A stretch of 64,000 nucleotides of DNA from Allobosea sp. Its GTDB lineage: Bacteria > Pseudomonadota > Alphaproteobacteria > Rhizobiales > Beijerinckiaceae. Each line of letters opens with the position of its first letter. Position 1 is the first letter of the stretch. The notes beneath the pieces are model-generated. The model was not told the DNA's origin. It ran no database searches and saw only the letters and a program-made list of their open reading frames with translations. Below, piece by piece: positions 1 through 8,901 of the stretch. The DNA lies in contig JAAEQB010000078.1 of NCBI GenBank assembly GCA_024231975.1, positions 186,001-250,000 of the forward strand, given 5' to 3'. The position numbers were made by a program, and so were the translations under genes.

Positions 1-1
1 C

Positions 2-1024
2 AGCATCGATCCCGCACAGATCGACCGGTTCAACGCCGAATTCGACTATGTCTTCCTGCGCGGTTCGAACTATGTGCACGCCGGCATGAACTGGAGCCGC
101 ACCGCCGAGGTGCTGCGCCGGCTCAAGCTGCCGGTGCTCGCCTTCGGCATCGGCGCGCAGGCCCCGGTCAGTGGCAAGCTCGAGCTCAGCGAGGACAGCA
201 AGACCGTCCTCAAGCTGATCTCGGACTCGACCGCCTCGGTTGGCGTGCGCGGCACCTATTCGGCGCAGGTGATGCACGAGCTCGGCATCAAGAATGCCCG
301 GATCATCGGCTGCCCGACCGCCTTCCGCAACAACCGGCCCGACCTCGCCATCCGCCTGCCGGCGCTCGATTCTGTGAAGCAGGTCGGCGTCACCCTGCGC
401 CGCGAGGTCTCCAAGCACTACGCCAAGGACATCAAGCGCTACCTCACCTTCCACCGCGACCTGGTGAAGGCGATGGCGGACCGCTTCGAGGTCACGCTGA
501 TGTCGCAGGGCGAGGTCGAGGAAAAGAAGCTCGCGCTCGGCACGCCCGAGCAGAAGCAGGAGGGCATGGTCGCCCTGCGCGAGAATGGCTGGGCGATGGC
601 CTGGTATCTCGATGAGCAGATGGAAGGCCTCTACCGCGACCGGATGTTCTATTCGGATGTCGTCGCCGGCTACGAACAGCTCGTCCGCAAGCTCGATCTC
701 GTCCTCGGCTACCGGCTGCACGGCAACCTGATGGCGCTCGCCAATGGCACGCCCTCGATCTACTTCACCTATGACAGCCGCACCGTCGAGTTCGCCGAGA
801 CCTTCCAGATCCCGAGCGTCGATGTCTTCGGCGACAAGCCGTTCAGGCTGGAAGAGTACTGGGACCAGGCGCTCTTCGACCGCTTCAACGCGGCCTACGC
901 CCGGACCTATGGCGCGATGAGCGCCTTCCTTAGCGAGAACAAGGTCGACCACAAGATGGTGAGGCCCGCTGCCGCCGCCCCGTCCGCGCCGCCGGCTCCC
1001 GAGCCGGAAAGGAAGGTGGCATGA
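2..1024 (+). CDS. Polysaccharide pyruvyl transferase family protein, 5' end outside window
   Basis: Predicted member of the polysaccharide pyruvyl transferase family (PF04230), which transfers pyruvate from phosphoenolpyruvate to sugars of surface polysaccharides; the acceptor cannot be predicted. The frame is open to the left edge, so the N-terminus is missing and 340 residues are visible. Family-like blocks are RGSNYVHAGMNW, SVGVRGTYSAQVM, GCPTAFRN and, near the C-terminus, GYRLHGNLMALANGTPS with the conserved RLHG. The last 25 residues are Ala/Pro-rich. The stop overlaps the next start by 4 nt (ATGA). The gene at 2376 is a diverged paralogue with the same blocks in the same order, so this looks like a tandem duplication inside a surface-glycan operon. 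Confidence 0.85.
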   Translation, partial: SIDPAQIDRFNAEFDYVFLRGSNYVHAGMNWSRTAEVLRRLKLPVLAFGIGAQAPVSGKLELSEDSKTVLKLISDSTASVGVRGTYSAQVMHELGIKNARIIGCPTAFRNNRPDLAIRLPALDSVKQVGVTLRREVSKHYAKDIKRYLTFHRDLVKAMADRFEVTLMSQGEVEEKKLALGTPEQKQEGMVALRENGWAMAWYLDEQMEGLYRDRMFYSDVVAGYEQLVRKLDLVLGYRLHGNLMALANGTPSIYFTYDSRTVEFAETFQIPSVDVFGDKPFRLEEYWDQALFDRFNAAYARTYGAMSAFLSENKVDHKMVRPAAAAPSAPPAPEPERKVA

Positions 1025-2379
1025 GGAGCGCACCTACTCTCTTGGGGCGCCGGCCCACTTCTCCCTCCCCCCGCGTGCGGTGGGGAGGGCCGGGGTGGGG
1101 GGCAGTGCCGCTCGGCGCCATGCTAGAAGAGGTCCCGAGCTCTGCTTTGCGGCCCCCCATCCCTAGCCCTTCCCCACCGCAAGCGGGGGGAAGGGGATGG
1201 GTCGCGCGCTTCACGACGCTCGCGTTCTTCCTATTCACCGTTCCCGTCGCCTTCGCACAACCGCCCGCTCCAAAGGGGCCCGGCTACCGGCTTGAGATCG
1301 CGCCCGACGCGAAGGAGGAGACGGTCGTCTCCTGGGCGCGCGAGCGCTGTGAGGAATGGGACCTGCCGGATGCGCCCCTGCGCGCCTTCCGAAATGGCAA
1401 GGGCGAGGTCGTCGCCTTTGCCAGCCATTACCGCAGCCGGCCGCTGATCGGCGGCAATCTCGGCGCGATCCGCAAGAGCTGCGCCGTCTCCTTCGAGGCG
1501 AAGAGCAGCGCCGATCCCAGCCAGTTCAGCGACAAGAGCTGGATCGCCGCGACCTGGACCGGCGATGGCCGCAATGTCGAGGCGCTGGTGCACGCCGAAT
1601 ATCACGCCGACAAGCATCCCGGCGCCTGTCGCTTCAAGGATGCGATGAGCTGCTGGTACAATGTCGTCACCGCCGCCCATTCGAGCGATGGCGGCCTGAG
1701 CTTCAAGACCGACGAGCCGCGCCCGCTGGTGGCGGCGCCGGGCTTCCCGCAGGAGGTCGGGCAGGGCCGGCATCGCGGCTTCTTCAACCCGTCCAACATC
1801 GTCCAGAAGGACGGCGCCTGGTACGCGCTGATCATGACCACCGGCGGCGAGGGCCAGAAGAACGGGGTCTGCCTGTTCCGCTCGACCAACATCAAGGACC
1901 CGACCTCCTGGCGCGCCTTTGACGGCCAGGACTTCACCATCCGTGCCGTCGATCCCTATCGCGACGACCTCAGCCAGGCGCGGCCCTGCCAGACGCTGAA
2001 GCCGCTGCCGACCACCGTGGGCTCGCTGACCCGGCACGAGCCGAGCGGAAAATGGCTCGCGCTGCTGCATCTCGGCCCGGACCCCAGCCAGAACATCGCC
2101 GGCGGCCGCGTCGCCTATAGCTGGTCCGACGACCTGATCCGCTGGTCGCCGCTGCAGACCCTGATGGTGCAGCCGACGATGTGGAGCAAGAACTGCAGCG
2201 ACCGGCTGCGCTACGGCTATGGCGCCCTCGCCGACCCCGCCTCGCGCTCGCGCAATTTCGAGACGACGGGCGACGAGGCCTATCTCTTCATGACCAGGAT
2301 GAAGGTCGCCGACTGCAAGCTCGGACCCGATCGCGATCTGGTCCGCCTCAAGGTTCAGTTCGTCAAGGAGGGGCCATGA
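1021..2379 (+). CDS. Secreted propeller-like hypothetical protein with repeat-derived N-terminus
   Basis: Function unknown. 452 codons start at an ATG overlapping the upstream stop by 4 nt. Residues ~61-80 (VARFTTLAFFLFTVPVAFAQ) look like a signal peptide, followed by a secreted domain with short beta-strand motifs such as SDGGLSF, FFNPSNIV and VAYSWSDDL, reminiscent of sialidase or GH43-type propellers; that fold call is inference. Residues ~13-60 are translated from a palindromic repeat element (1061-1196) that sits between the start codon and the signal peptide. No ATG, GTG or TTG lies in frame between the element and the signal peptide; the last in-frame Met is residue 34, inside the element. 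The stop overlaps the next start (ATGA), so the gene is co-translated with the two pyruvyl transferases. Confidence 0.7.
   Translation: MRSAPTLLGRRPTSPSPRVRWGGPGWGAVPLGAMLEEVPSSALRPPIPSPSPPQAGGRGWVARFTTLAFFLFTVPVAFAQPPAPKGPGYRLEIAPDAKEETVVSWARERCEEWDLPDAPLRAFRNGKGEVVAFASHYRSRPLIGGNLGAIRKSCAVSFEAKSSADPSQFSDKSWIAATWTGDGRNVEALVHAEYHADKHPGACRFKDAMSCWYNVVTAAHSSDGGLSFKTDEPRPLVAAPGFPQEVGQGRHRGFFNPSNIVQKDGAWYALIMTTGGEGQKNGVCLFRSTNIKDPTSWRAFDGQDFTIRAVDPYRDDLSQARPCQTLKPLPTTVGSLTRHEPSGKWLALLHLGPDPSQNIAGGRVAYSWSDDLIRWSPLQTLMVQPTMWSKNCSDRLRYGYGALADPASRSRNFETTGDEAYLFMTRMKVADCKLGPDRDLVRLKVQFVKEGP
1061..1196. repeat. Type A palindromic repeat, copy 1
   Basis: About 135 bp. The left arm CCCTCCCCCCGCGTGCGGTG and the right arm ending CCCCACCGCAAGCGGGGGG are imperfect inverted repeats, each with its own GC-rich dyad. 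The core begins GGGGCAGTGCCGCTCGGCG. Three more copies lie at 5058, 38328 and 44479. This copy lies inside a reading frame and contains no in-frame stop. Confidence 0.85.
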
Positions 2380-3836
2380 ACGCGCCCGTGCTCAATCTCG
2401 GCTCCGTGGTCTCGGCGGACAACGCCATCAAGATCCTGCGCGCCACTACCGGCGAGGTCGTCGTTGCCATCGGACGTCGGCCCGATCGGAGCTGGCCGGC
2501 GCTCAAGCTGCTGCTCGACGGGCAGGCCTACGCCACCATCCATCCCGGCGCGATCGTCACGGGCGACGCGGATGTCGCCGAACTGACGATCCCGCTGCCA
2601 GCTATGCCCAATGGGCGCCCCCACTCGGTCGCGATCGCCGACGCAGCCACAGGCACGCTCGCCCCGGGCTCGAACCTGCGCCCGATCGCGACCGAGACCA
2701 AATTGCGCGCGCTGGTGATCTATCCCGCCGGCGAGGTGCATGAGCACGACAAGGTGCGCTGGTACCGCGCGCCGATGGAGAAGCTGCTCAGCGACTATTT
2801 CAACATCGGCGACATGATCGTCTACGATTCGACGCTGAAGCTCCTGCGCTATGCGCATCTGGAGCCGATGAAGATCATGTCGCCGACTGAGGCCGACATC
2901 GAGCGCTATGCCAGCGAGTTCGACTTCGTCTTCGTGCGCGGCTCGAACTTCATCCACGAGAACATGGAATGGTTCCGCGCTGTCGAGGTGCTGGAGCGGG
3001 TGAAGCTGCCGGTCTACGCCATCGGCGTCGGTGCGCAGGCGAGCCAGAACCGCAAGATCGAGCTGCCCGAGCCGTCGAAGCGCTTCTGGTCGATCGTCGC
3101 CGAGCGCTGCGCCTCGATCGGCGTGCGCGGCGCCTTCAGCGCCGAGACCCTGCGCCAGAACGGCATCCGCAATGTCGAGGTCGTCGGCTGCCCTTCGATC
3201 TTCCGGACCCGCAATCGCGACCTCAAGATCCGCATTCCCGACCAGCGCGAGATCCGCAAGGTCGCCTTCAGCCTGCGCCGCGAGGCCGACAAGAGCTACA
3301 CCGCCGACCCGGAAGCCTATCTGCGCAACCAGAAGGCCGCGCTGCTCAAGGTCGATGCCCAAAGCGAGATGGTGATGTCCTCGCATGGCGAGCAGGAGGA
3401 GAAGGCGTTCTTCCTGCGCGATGGCGCCGCCAAGGAGAAAGCGGTCGCCGAGTTCGTCAGGACCAAATGGTGGGACGGCCCGGACGATGCGCCGATGCGG
3501 CGCATCTATGAGAAGCAGCTGTTCTCCTTCTTCGACGTCGAGCGCTATGACGAGTTCGCGAGGTCGATCGACCTTGCCGTCGGCTATCGCGTCCACGGCG
3601 TGCTGCCGGCCGTCGCGCATGGCGTGCCCGGCGTGCTCGTCGCCTATGACACGCGCAGCCAGGAGCTGGCCGAGACGCTGAAGATCCCGGTCGTGCCGGA
3701 AGCGGCTCTGGCCGAGGGCGGCTGGCGCGCCGTCTATCAGGAAGCGGCGCTGAACACTCTCGCGAAGAGCTATGCCGCCTCCTACGACCGGATGCGCGGC
3801 TTCCTCGACCGCAACGGCATTCCCCACCGCATGTGA
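2376..3836 (+). CDS. Polysaccharide pyruvyl transferase family protein, second paralogue
   Basis: 486-residue paralogue of the gene at the left edge. The chosen ATG follows a GGAGG ribosome-binding site and overlaps the upstream stop by 4 nt. Residues 1-115 form an N-terminal domain not visible in the truncated paralogue; the pyruvyl transferase fold follows, with RGSNFIHENMEWF, YAIGVGAQAS, IGVRGAFSAETL, GCPSIFRTRN and the C-terminal GYRVHGVLPAVAHGVPGV. The usual RLHG reads RVHG here. The predicted role is modification of a surface polysaccharide with pyruvate or a related group; donor and acceptor are inferred from the family only. No membrane segment is seen, so the enzyme is probably cytoplasmic. 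Confidence 0.82.
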   Translation: MNAPVLNLGSVVSADNAIKILRATTGEVVVAIGRRPDRSWPALKLLLDGQAYATIHPGAIVTGDADVAELTIPLPAMPNGRPHSVAIADAATGTLAPGSNLRPIATETKLRALVIYPAGEVHEHDKVRWYRAPMEKLLSDYFNIGDMIVYDSTLKLLRYAHLEPMKIMSPTEADIERYASEFDFVFVRGSNFIHENMEWFRAVEVLERVKLPVYAIGVGAQASQNRKIELPEPSKRFWSIVAERCASIGVRGAFSAETLRQNGIRNVEVVGCPSIFRTRNRDLKIRIPDQREIRKVAFSLRREADKSYTADPEAYLRNQKAALLKVDAQSEMVMSSHGEQEEKAFFLRDGAAKEKAVAEFVRTKWWDGPDDAPMRRIYEKQLFSFFDVERYDEFARSIDLAVGYRVHGVLPAVAHGVPGVLVAYDTRSQELAETLKIPVVPEAALAEGGWRAVYQEAALNTLAKSYAASYDRMRGFLDRNGIPHRM

Positions 3837-3842
3837 ACAGAT

Positions 3843-3866
3843 CCGGCGCGGCGAAGACCGCGCCGG
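3843..3866 (+). terminator. Intercistronic GC hairpin after pyruvyl transferase
   Basis: CCGGCGCGG, CGAAGA loop, CCGCGCCGG: a perfect 9-bp stem 7 nt after the upstream stop, followed by only two T residues. It could be a weak terminator or an mRNA-stabilising hairpin between this gene and the GSCFA gene. Confidence 0.4.
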
Positions 3867-3981
3867 TTGGAGGAAACGCCCGGAGGTCACCGGGCCATCT
3901 GCAAACGCCCGGCGCGGTTACGAGACTTCCCCAGTCCGCAGCGTCGAGCCCGAGAGGTTTGCACGAACCAGGAGACGATCG

Positions 3982-5016
3982 ATGAAGATCGAATACGATG
4001 CCGGCACGGCCCTTACCATCATGCGCGGCAATCCCGTGCGCGGCTGGACCTCGGGCAAGCCCGAGAAGATGGCCAAGGAACGGCTGACCACCGGCAACTA
4101 CCTCGCCGTCCAGCACAAGCCGAAATTCAAGATCGACCCGGCCTGGCCGATCTTCACCATGGGCTCGTGCTTCGCGCGCGAGGTCGAGAACATCCTGATG
4201 ATGCGCGGCCTGCCGCTGCTGCTGCGCGGCCATGGCGTGCCGGCCGAGCATTTCGAGAGCTGGGACGAAGCGACGGGCCGCGGCGGCGGCGCCGATCGCG
4301 GCCAGCTCAGCCGCGGCGCGCTCAACAAGTATTCGGTCCGCTCGATGACGCACGAATTGAAGCGCGTGCTGCGCGGCGAGAGCTACCCCAATGACGGGCT
4401 GATCGAGCTCGCCCCCGGGCAATGGTTCGATCCGCATGCCAGCGGCCTCAGGCTGCTCGACCGCGACAGCGCCTTCGCCAACCGCAAGCGCCTCACCGAG
4501 GCGACGGCGACGATCAAGCAGGCGAAGATCTGTTTCTTCACGCTCGGCCTGACCGAGACCTGGCTCGACGCCGAGACCGGAATCGCCATGAACGCTCATC
4601 CCGGGCCGAGCTGGCTGCAGCGCATGCCGGAGCGCTTCCGCTTCGTCGACTACGGCTATGACGCGACGCTGGCCGACATGCTCGACATCATCGGTTTGAT
4701 CCGCGAGCACTGCAATCCGGAGATGCGCTTCGTCGTCACCGTCTCGCCGGTGCCGTTCGGCGCGACCTTCAAGGATGCCGACGTGATCGTCGCCAACAGC
4801 GCCTCGAAATCGCTGCTGCGCGCCGTGGCCGAGGAACTGTTCCGGCGCTTCGACTATGTCGACTACTTCCCGAGCTACGAGATCGTGCTCAACTCGCCGC
4901 GGGCGATCGCCTTCGAGGACGACCAGCTCCACATCGCCCGCGAGATGGTCGCGCATGTGATGACGACCTTCCAGGGCGCCTATCTGCCGCCGGTCGAGCA
5001 ACCCCAGGCGGCCTGA
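3982..5016 (+). CDS. GSCFA domain-containing protein
   Basis: 344 residues. The signature MGSCFAREVE at residues 60-69 defines the GSCFA family (PF08885), an SGNH-hydrolase relative often found in polysaccharide gene clusters. Further blocks are GLTETWLD and TVSPVPFGATF, the latter in the position of the second conserved SGNH block, and an acidic FEDDQLHIARE segment with Asp and His near the C-terminus that could supply the catalytic pair. No signal peptide is seen. The ATG is preceded by GGAGA. It lies 145 bp after the pyruvyl transferase pair on the same strand, so a role in acylation or deacylation of the same glycan is plausible but unproven. Confidence 0.85.
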   Translation: MKIEYDAGTALTIMRGNPVRGWTSGKPEKMAKERLTTGNYLAVQHKPKFKIDPAWPIFTMGSCFAREVENILMMRGLPLLLRGHGVPAEHFESWDEATGRGGGADRGQLSRGALNKYSVRSMTHELKRVLRGESYPNDGLIELAPGQWFDPHASGLRLLDRDSAFANRKRLTEATATIKQAKICFFTLGLTETWLDAETGIAMNAHPGPSWLQRMPERFRFVDYGYDATLADMLDIIGLIREHCNPEMRFVVTVSPVPFGATFKDADVIVANSASKSLLRAVAEELFRRFDYVDYFPSYEIVLNSPRAIAFEDDQLHIAREMVAHVMTTFQGAYLPPVEQPQAA

Positions 5017-5057
5017 CGATCAAGGCAATTGCTTCTCGCGGTTGCCGGCGGCTCAAG

Positions 5058-5189
5058 CCCTCCCCCCGCTTGCGGTGGGGAGGGTTGGGTGGGGGGCAGT
5101 GCCGCTTGGCGTTGGCTGAAAGAACGTGCTCGCCCTGCTTGTCCGCCCCCCATCCCTAACCCTTCCCCACCGCAAGCGGGGGGGAAGGG
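5058..5189. repeat. Type A palindromic repeat, copy 2
   Basis: Left arm CCCTCCCCCCGCTTGCGGTG and right arm CCCCACCGCAAGCGGGGGGG enclose the core GGGGCAGTGCCGCTTGGCG, in the same orientation as copy 1. It occupies much of the 334-bp gap 5017-5350. The rest of that gap holds a short hairpin (AGCCGGTC, GCCCT loop, GACCGGCT, 5235-5255) and no recognisable gene. Confidence 0.85.
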
Positions 5190-5350
5190 AACGCGCGTCG
5201 CTTTCAAAGCGATTGCCCAAGCCCGAACCCGACAAGCCGGTCGCCCTGACCGGCTCGACATGCCAAGATGCGCCGGGCGCCGATCGACGGCCCCCGGCGC
5301 AGGCTTGTCCGGTGGCCGTCCGACCGCCCGATCAGAATCGGGAGGACGAG

Positions 5351-5632
5351 ATGAACGTCGCCAATCTCCAGCTCGAAGGCATGCTGCTGGCCTTCACCGC
5401 CGTGCTGCGCTCGCTGGTGAATTCCGGCGCCCTGGGCGAAGCCGAGCTCAAGGCCGCGCTGGCGCAGGCCGAGCAGACCGGGCTCGGCGACCGCCAGCGC
5501 TGCGACCAGCTCAGCCCGAGCCAGCGCGACTCGCTCGCCTTCGCCGCCCGCTTCCTCTCGATCGCGACGCGGCCGGACAGCGGCATGCGCCCCTTCTCGG
5601 AGGTGGCGCGCGAGGTCGGCCGCACGACTTGA
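5351..5632 (+). CDS. Small conserved hypothetical protein
   Basis: 93 residues, from an ATG directly behind GGAGGACGAG. The predicted protein is all-helical, soluble and mildly acidic, with no signal peptide, membrane segment, Cys pair or metal motif. The middle is Ala/Glu/Leu-rich (AELKAALAQAEQTG). I do not recognise a family. It lies 71 bp upstream of the DsbD-like gene on the same strand, but the spacing does not show that the two work together. Confidence 0.6.
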   Translation: MNVANLQLEGMLLAFTAVLRSLVNSGALGEAELKAALAQAEQTGLGDRQRCDQLSPSQRDSLAFAARFLSIATRPDSGMRPFSEVAREVGRTT

Positions 5633-5703
5633 GCCTGCGACCTCGCGCCGCCCTCACCCGCTTGTCATTGGCTTTTCGCCGCGGAAGCGGGCATCTGATC
5701 GGC

Positions 5704-7863
5704 ATGATCGCGACGAGCCTCCCGCGCCGGACCGCATTCCGGCTGTTGCAGCGCGCCTCCATGGCGCTGGCCTTGCTCGCGCCTGTGCCGCTGTTCGCCG
5801 CCGAATCCACGCCCGTGACCTCGGCGCGCGTCACCGCGACGCTGCTGTCGAGCCGTGATGCCGTCGCGCCGGGCGAGCGCTTCCAGGTCGCCCTCACCCA
5901 GAAGCTGGCGCCGGGCTGGCACAGCTATTGGCAGAATCCCGGCGATTCCGGCGAGGCGACGAAGATCGACTGGACGCTGCCGGAGGGCGTCAGCGCCGGT
6001 GCGATCCAGTGGCCGACGCCGAAGGCGATCCGGGTCGAGCCGCTCGTCAATTTCGGCTTCGAGGACCATGTCCTGCTGCCGGTCGAGATCACGGTTCCCG
6101 CCACTGCCAAGCCGGGCGAGATGCTGACGCTCTCGGCCAAGGCGACCTGGCTGGTCTGCGAGAAGATCTGCATTCCCGAAGAGGGCGCCTTCACGCTCGA
6201 TCTGCCGATCGCGGCGACCGGCGCGGTCGATACCGCGGCGCAGGGGCGGATCGACGAGGCCATCGCCGCCCTGCCGAAGCCGGCCGGCTTCACAGCCAAG
6301 CTGACGGCGAAGGGCGAGGACAAGCTCGCGCTCACCTTGCCCGGCCTGCCCGCCGGCGCCAGCGATATCCGCTTCTTCCCGGTCCTGGACACGCTGATCG
6401 AACATGCGGCCGAGCAGCCGCTCGCGAACGGCGCGCTCACGCTGACCCGCTCGACCGCCTTCAAAGTGAGCACGCCAACGACCGACGGCGTCGTCACCTT
6501 CGCGGAGGGCGGCGCCAAGCGCGCGATCGCGCTCAGCGCCGAGGTCGAGCCTGCCCTGCTGCAGGCGGTAGCCGCTCCGGCACAGGCTCCGGCCAAGGTG
6601 GTTCTGCCACCGCCCCCGGCCGAAGACCTGACGCTCCTTCTTGCGCTGGCTTTCGCCTTTGCCGGGGGCCTGATCCTCAATTTGATGCCCTGCGTGCTGC
6701 CGGTGCTGTTCATCAAGGCGCTCGGCTTCGCCCAGGTGGCGCAAGCGAGCCGCGGCGAAGTGCGCCAGCAGGGCCTGCTCTTCCTCGCCGGCGTGCTTGT
6801 GACCTTCTTCGTGCTGGCATCTCTGGTGATCGCGCTCGGCGCCGGCTGGGGCTTCCAGCTGCAATCGCCGCCGCTCGTCATCCTGCTTGCCGTGCTGATG
6901 ACGCTGATCGGCTTCAACCTGATCGGCGCCTTCGAGATCGGCGGCCGCCTGCAGGGCGTCGGCGACGGGCTCGCCAGCCGCAGCGGCCCGGTCGGCGCCT
7001 TCATGACCGGCGCGCTCGCCGTCGTCGTCGCGACGCCCTGCACCGCCCCGTTCATGGGCGCGGCGATGGGCTATGCCCTGACTCAGCCGCCGGCCGCGGC
7101 GCTGTCGATCTTCCTGGCGCTGGCGCTCGGCTTCGCCGCGCCCGTCGTCGCGCTCTCCTTCGCGCCCGGGCTGCTGCGGCTGCTGCCCAAGCCCGGCCGC
7201 TGGATGATCGTGCTGAAGCAGGCCTTCGCCTTCCCGATGTTCGCGACCGCGATCTGGCTGGTCTGGGTCGCGACCATGCAGGCCGGGGCCGATGGCGCGC
7301 TCGCCGCGCTCGTCGCGATCCTCGTCGCCGGGTTCGCGCTCTGGCTGATCGGCGTCACCTGCGGCAGCGGCCGGGCTCTGCGCGCGGTTGCGGCTACAGC
7401 CGCCATCCTGCTCGTCGGCGCGGCCTCGGCCTTCGTCATCGAAAGCGCGACGCCCTCGCCGCAGCCGACCGCCCAGGCTGGCACGGATGCACCCGGCGTC
7501 TGGTCGCCGGCGCGGGTCGCGGAACTGCAGGCGCAGGGCAAGCCGGTCTTCGTCAACTTCACCGCCGCCTGGTGCATCACCTGCCTCGCCAATGACCGGG
7601 TGGCGCTGTCGCGGCAGGAGGTGAAGGACGCCTTCGCCAAGCTCGGCGTCGCCTATCTCAAGGCCGACTGGACCAATCGCGATCCGGTGATCGCCGCGAC
7701 GCTGAGCGAGTACGGCCGCGCCGGCGTGCCGCTCTACCTGTTCTATCCGGGAACGAAGGGCGCTCAGGCCGAGGTGCTGCCGCAATTGCTGACGCCTGAG
7801 ACCGTGGTGAGCGCCGCTCAGCGCGCCGCCGGGCGCGAGGTCAAAACCGCCACCGCACAATAA
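5704..7863 (+). CDS. DsbD/ScsB-family membrane thiol:disulfide reductase
   Basis: 719 residues that carry electrons from cytoplasmic thioredoxin across the inner membrane to periplasmic thiols. A signal peptide (residues 1-35, ending LFAAES) precedes a periplasmic DsbD-N/ScsB-like domain with the redox pair C152-x3-C156 (VCEKICIPE). About eight transmembrane segments follow; the paired membrane cysteines are C330 (NLMPCVLPV) and C446 (VATPCTAPF). The C-terminal thioredoxin domain has W-C624-I-T-C627. The domain order is that of a full DsbD, and the N-terminal CEKxC motif resembles ScsB-type proteins of alphaproteobacteria. The secreted redoxin 43 bp downstream is a likely client or partner. 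Confidence 0.9.
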   Translation: MIATSLPRRTAFRLLQRASMALALLAPVPLFAAESTPVTSARVTATLLSSRDAVAPGERFQVALTQKLAPGWHSYWQNPGDSGEATKIDWTLPEGVSAGAIQWPTPKAIRVEPLVNFGFEDHVLLPVEITVPATAKPGEMLTLSAKATWLVCEKICIPEEGAFTLDLPIAATGAVDTAAQGRIDEAIAALPKPAGFTAKLTAKGEDKLALTLPGLPAGASDIRFFPVLDTLIEHAAEQPLANGALTLTRSTAFKVSTPTTDGVVTFAEGGAKRAIALSAEVEPALLQAVAAPAQAPAKVVLPPPPAEDLTLLLALAFAFAGGLILNLMPCVLPVLFIKALGFAQVAQASRGEVRQQGLLFLAGVLVTFFVLASLVIALGAGWGFQLQSPPLVILLAVLMTLIGFNLIGAFEIGGRLQGVGDGLASRSGPVGAFMTGALAVVVATPCTAPFMGAAMGYALTQPPAAALSIFLALALGFAAPVVALSFAPGLLRLLPKPGRWMIVLKQAFAFPMFATAIWLVWVATMQAGADGALAALVAILVAGFALWLIGVTCGSGRALRAVAATAAILLVGAASAFVIESATPSPQPTAQAGTDAPGVWSPARVAELQAQGKPVFVNFTAAWCITCLANDRVALSRQEVKDAFAKLGVAYLKADWTNRDPVIAATLSEYGRAGVPLYLFYPGTKGAQAEVLPQLLTPETVVSAAQRAAGREVKTATAQ

Positions 7864-7906
7864 GCACTGCCCACGCCAACCCTTCTGCCACCGAATGGAG
7901 ACAGAG

Positions 7907-8545
7907 ATGACAGACGTGACCAGACAGAATTTCATCGCCGGCCTTGCCGCAATCGCGCTGGGCCTCGGCTCAAGCGCCGCCTTCGCCCAGAACGCGGCGA
8001 AGCCTGGCGCCAAGGCGCCCGATTTCTCGGTCGTCGATGTCGACGGCAAGCTGCAGAAGCTCTCGGACTATGCCGGCAAGACGGTGATCCTCGAATGGAC
8101 CAACCATGACTGCCCCTATGTCCGGAAGCACTACAACAGCGCGACCATGCAGACCCTGCAGAAGGACATGGCCAAGGACGGCATCGTCTGGCTCTCGGTG
8201 ATCTCCTCGCCCGCCGGCGAGCAGGGCCATGTCGACGCGGCCAAGGCGAAGGAGCTGAGCAAGACGCGCGACGCCGCCCCGGCCTCGATCCTGCTCGACC
8301 CGAAGAGCCAGCTGGCGCGCGCCTATGGCGCCCAGACGACGCCGCACATGTACATCATCGATCCCAAGGGCACGCTCGCCTATGCCGGCGCAATCGACGA
8401 CAAGCCCTCGTCGAGCGCCTCGAGCCTGACCGGCGCGAAGAGCTATGTCCGCCAGGCGGTGACCGAGCTCAAGGCCGGCAAGGCGGTGTCGGAGCCGGCA
8501 ACCAAGGCCTATGGCTGCGTGGTGAAATACGCGCCGGTGAGCTGA
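7907..8545 (+). CDS. Secreted redoxin/thioredoxin-fold protein
   Basis: 212 residues. The ATG at 7907 is preferred over an in-frame ATG four codons upstream because GGAG (7897-7900) lies in between at normal spacing. The signal peptide ends at SSAAFAQ. The mature part is an AhpC/TSA-Redoxin domain (APDFSVVDVDGKLQKLSDY) with a single reactive Cys, C69, in TNHDCPYVRKHY, and the cis-Pro segment QTTPHMYII. There is no CXXC, so it is more likely a peroxiredoxin-like or one-Cys thiol protein than a disulfide oxidase. A second Cys near the C-terminus (YGCVVKY) could be its resolving partner. Its position suggests reduction by the DsbD-like protein upstream. Confidence 0.85.
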   Translation: MTDVTRQNFIAGLAAIALGLGSSAAFAQNAAKPGAKAPDFSVVDVDGKLQKLSDYAGKTVILEWTNHDCPYVRKHYNSATMQTLQKDMAKDGIVWLSVISSPAGEQGHVDAAKAKELSKTRDAAPASILLDPKSQLARAYGAQTTPHMYIIDPKGTLAYAGAIDDKPSSSASSLTGAKSYVRQAVTELKAGKAVSEPATKAYGCVVKYAPVS

Positions 8546-8581
8546 GTTTTCCCCTTCTCACCGCGCGCGAAAGCTGCCGGC

Positions 8582-8845
8582 TCAGTGCTTCCGCGGCTTG
8601 ACCGTCACAGCCCCGCTGATCGGGTCGACCCTGAGCTTGACGCGGACGCCGTCCTTGGTGGCCCGCGCTTCCCACGCGCCATGGTCGGCTTCTATCTTCG
8701 TGATATCGCGGTAGCCAGCTTCGGTCAGACGTTGGGAAGCCTTCTCGAGTGGCATCCAGTCCGCTCCCGGACGGTTTTCAGCCAGGGCTGATGCCGAGCC
8801 GCCGGCAAGAAGGGCGGCGGTGAGCAGGATCGTTGTCGTCTTCAT
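8582..8845 (-). CDS. Small secreted PepSY-domain protein
   Basis: 87 residues: a signal peptide (residues 1-22, ending ASALAE) and one short PepSY-like domain, with WMPLEKASQRLTEAGYRDI followed by ITKIEADHGAWEARATKDG. PepSY proteins act in the periplasm and are thought to modulate peptidases or sensors; no enzymatic role is expected. It is transcribed away from the PepSY, regulator and kinase genes on the plus strand, sharing a 107-bp intergenic region with repeated GTCAG half-sites. That suggests it is a target of the adjacent two-component system. Confidence 0.8.
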   Translation of the reverse strand: MKTTTILLTAALLAGGSASALAENRPGADWMPLEKASQRLTEAGYRDITKIEADHGAWEARATKDGVRVKLRVDPISGAVTVKPRKH

Positions 8846-8901
8846 CGCATATCTCCATCGTTGGCGATGGGATGGTTCTGACAGAGGACAGGCACACCAG
8901 C

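Noticed and set aside
1021..1200. Type A repeat considered as a rho-independent terminator
   Set aside because: The arms are far apart, no T-run follows, and the same unit occurs at unrelated places, including inside an open frame.
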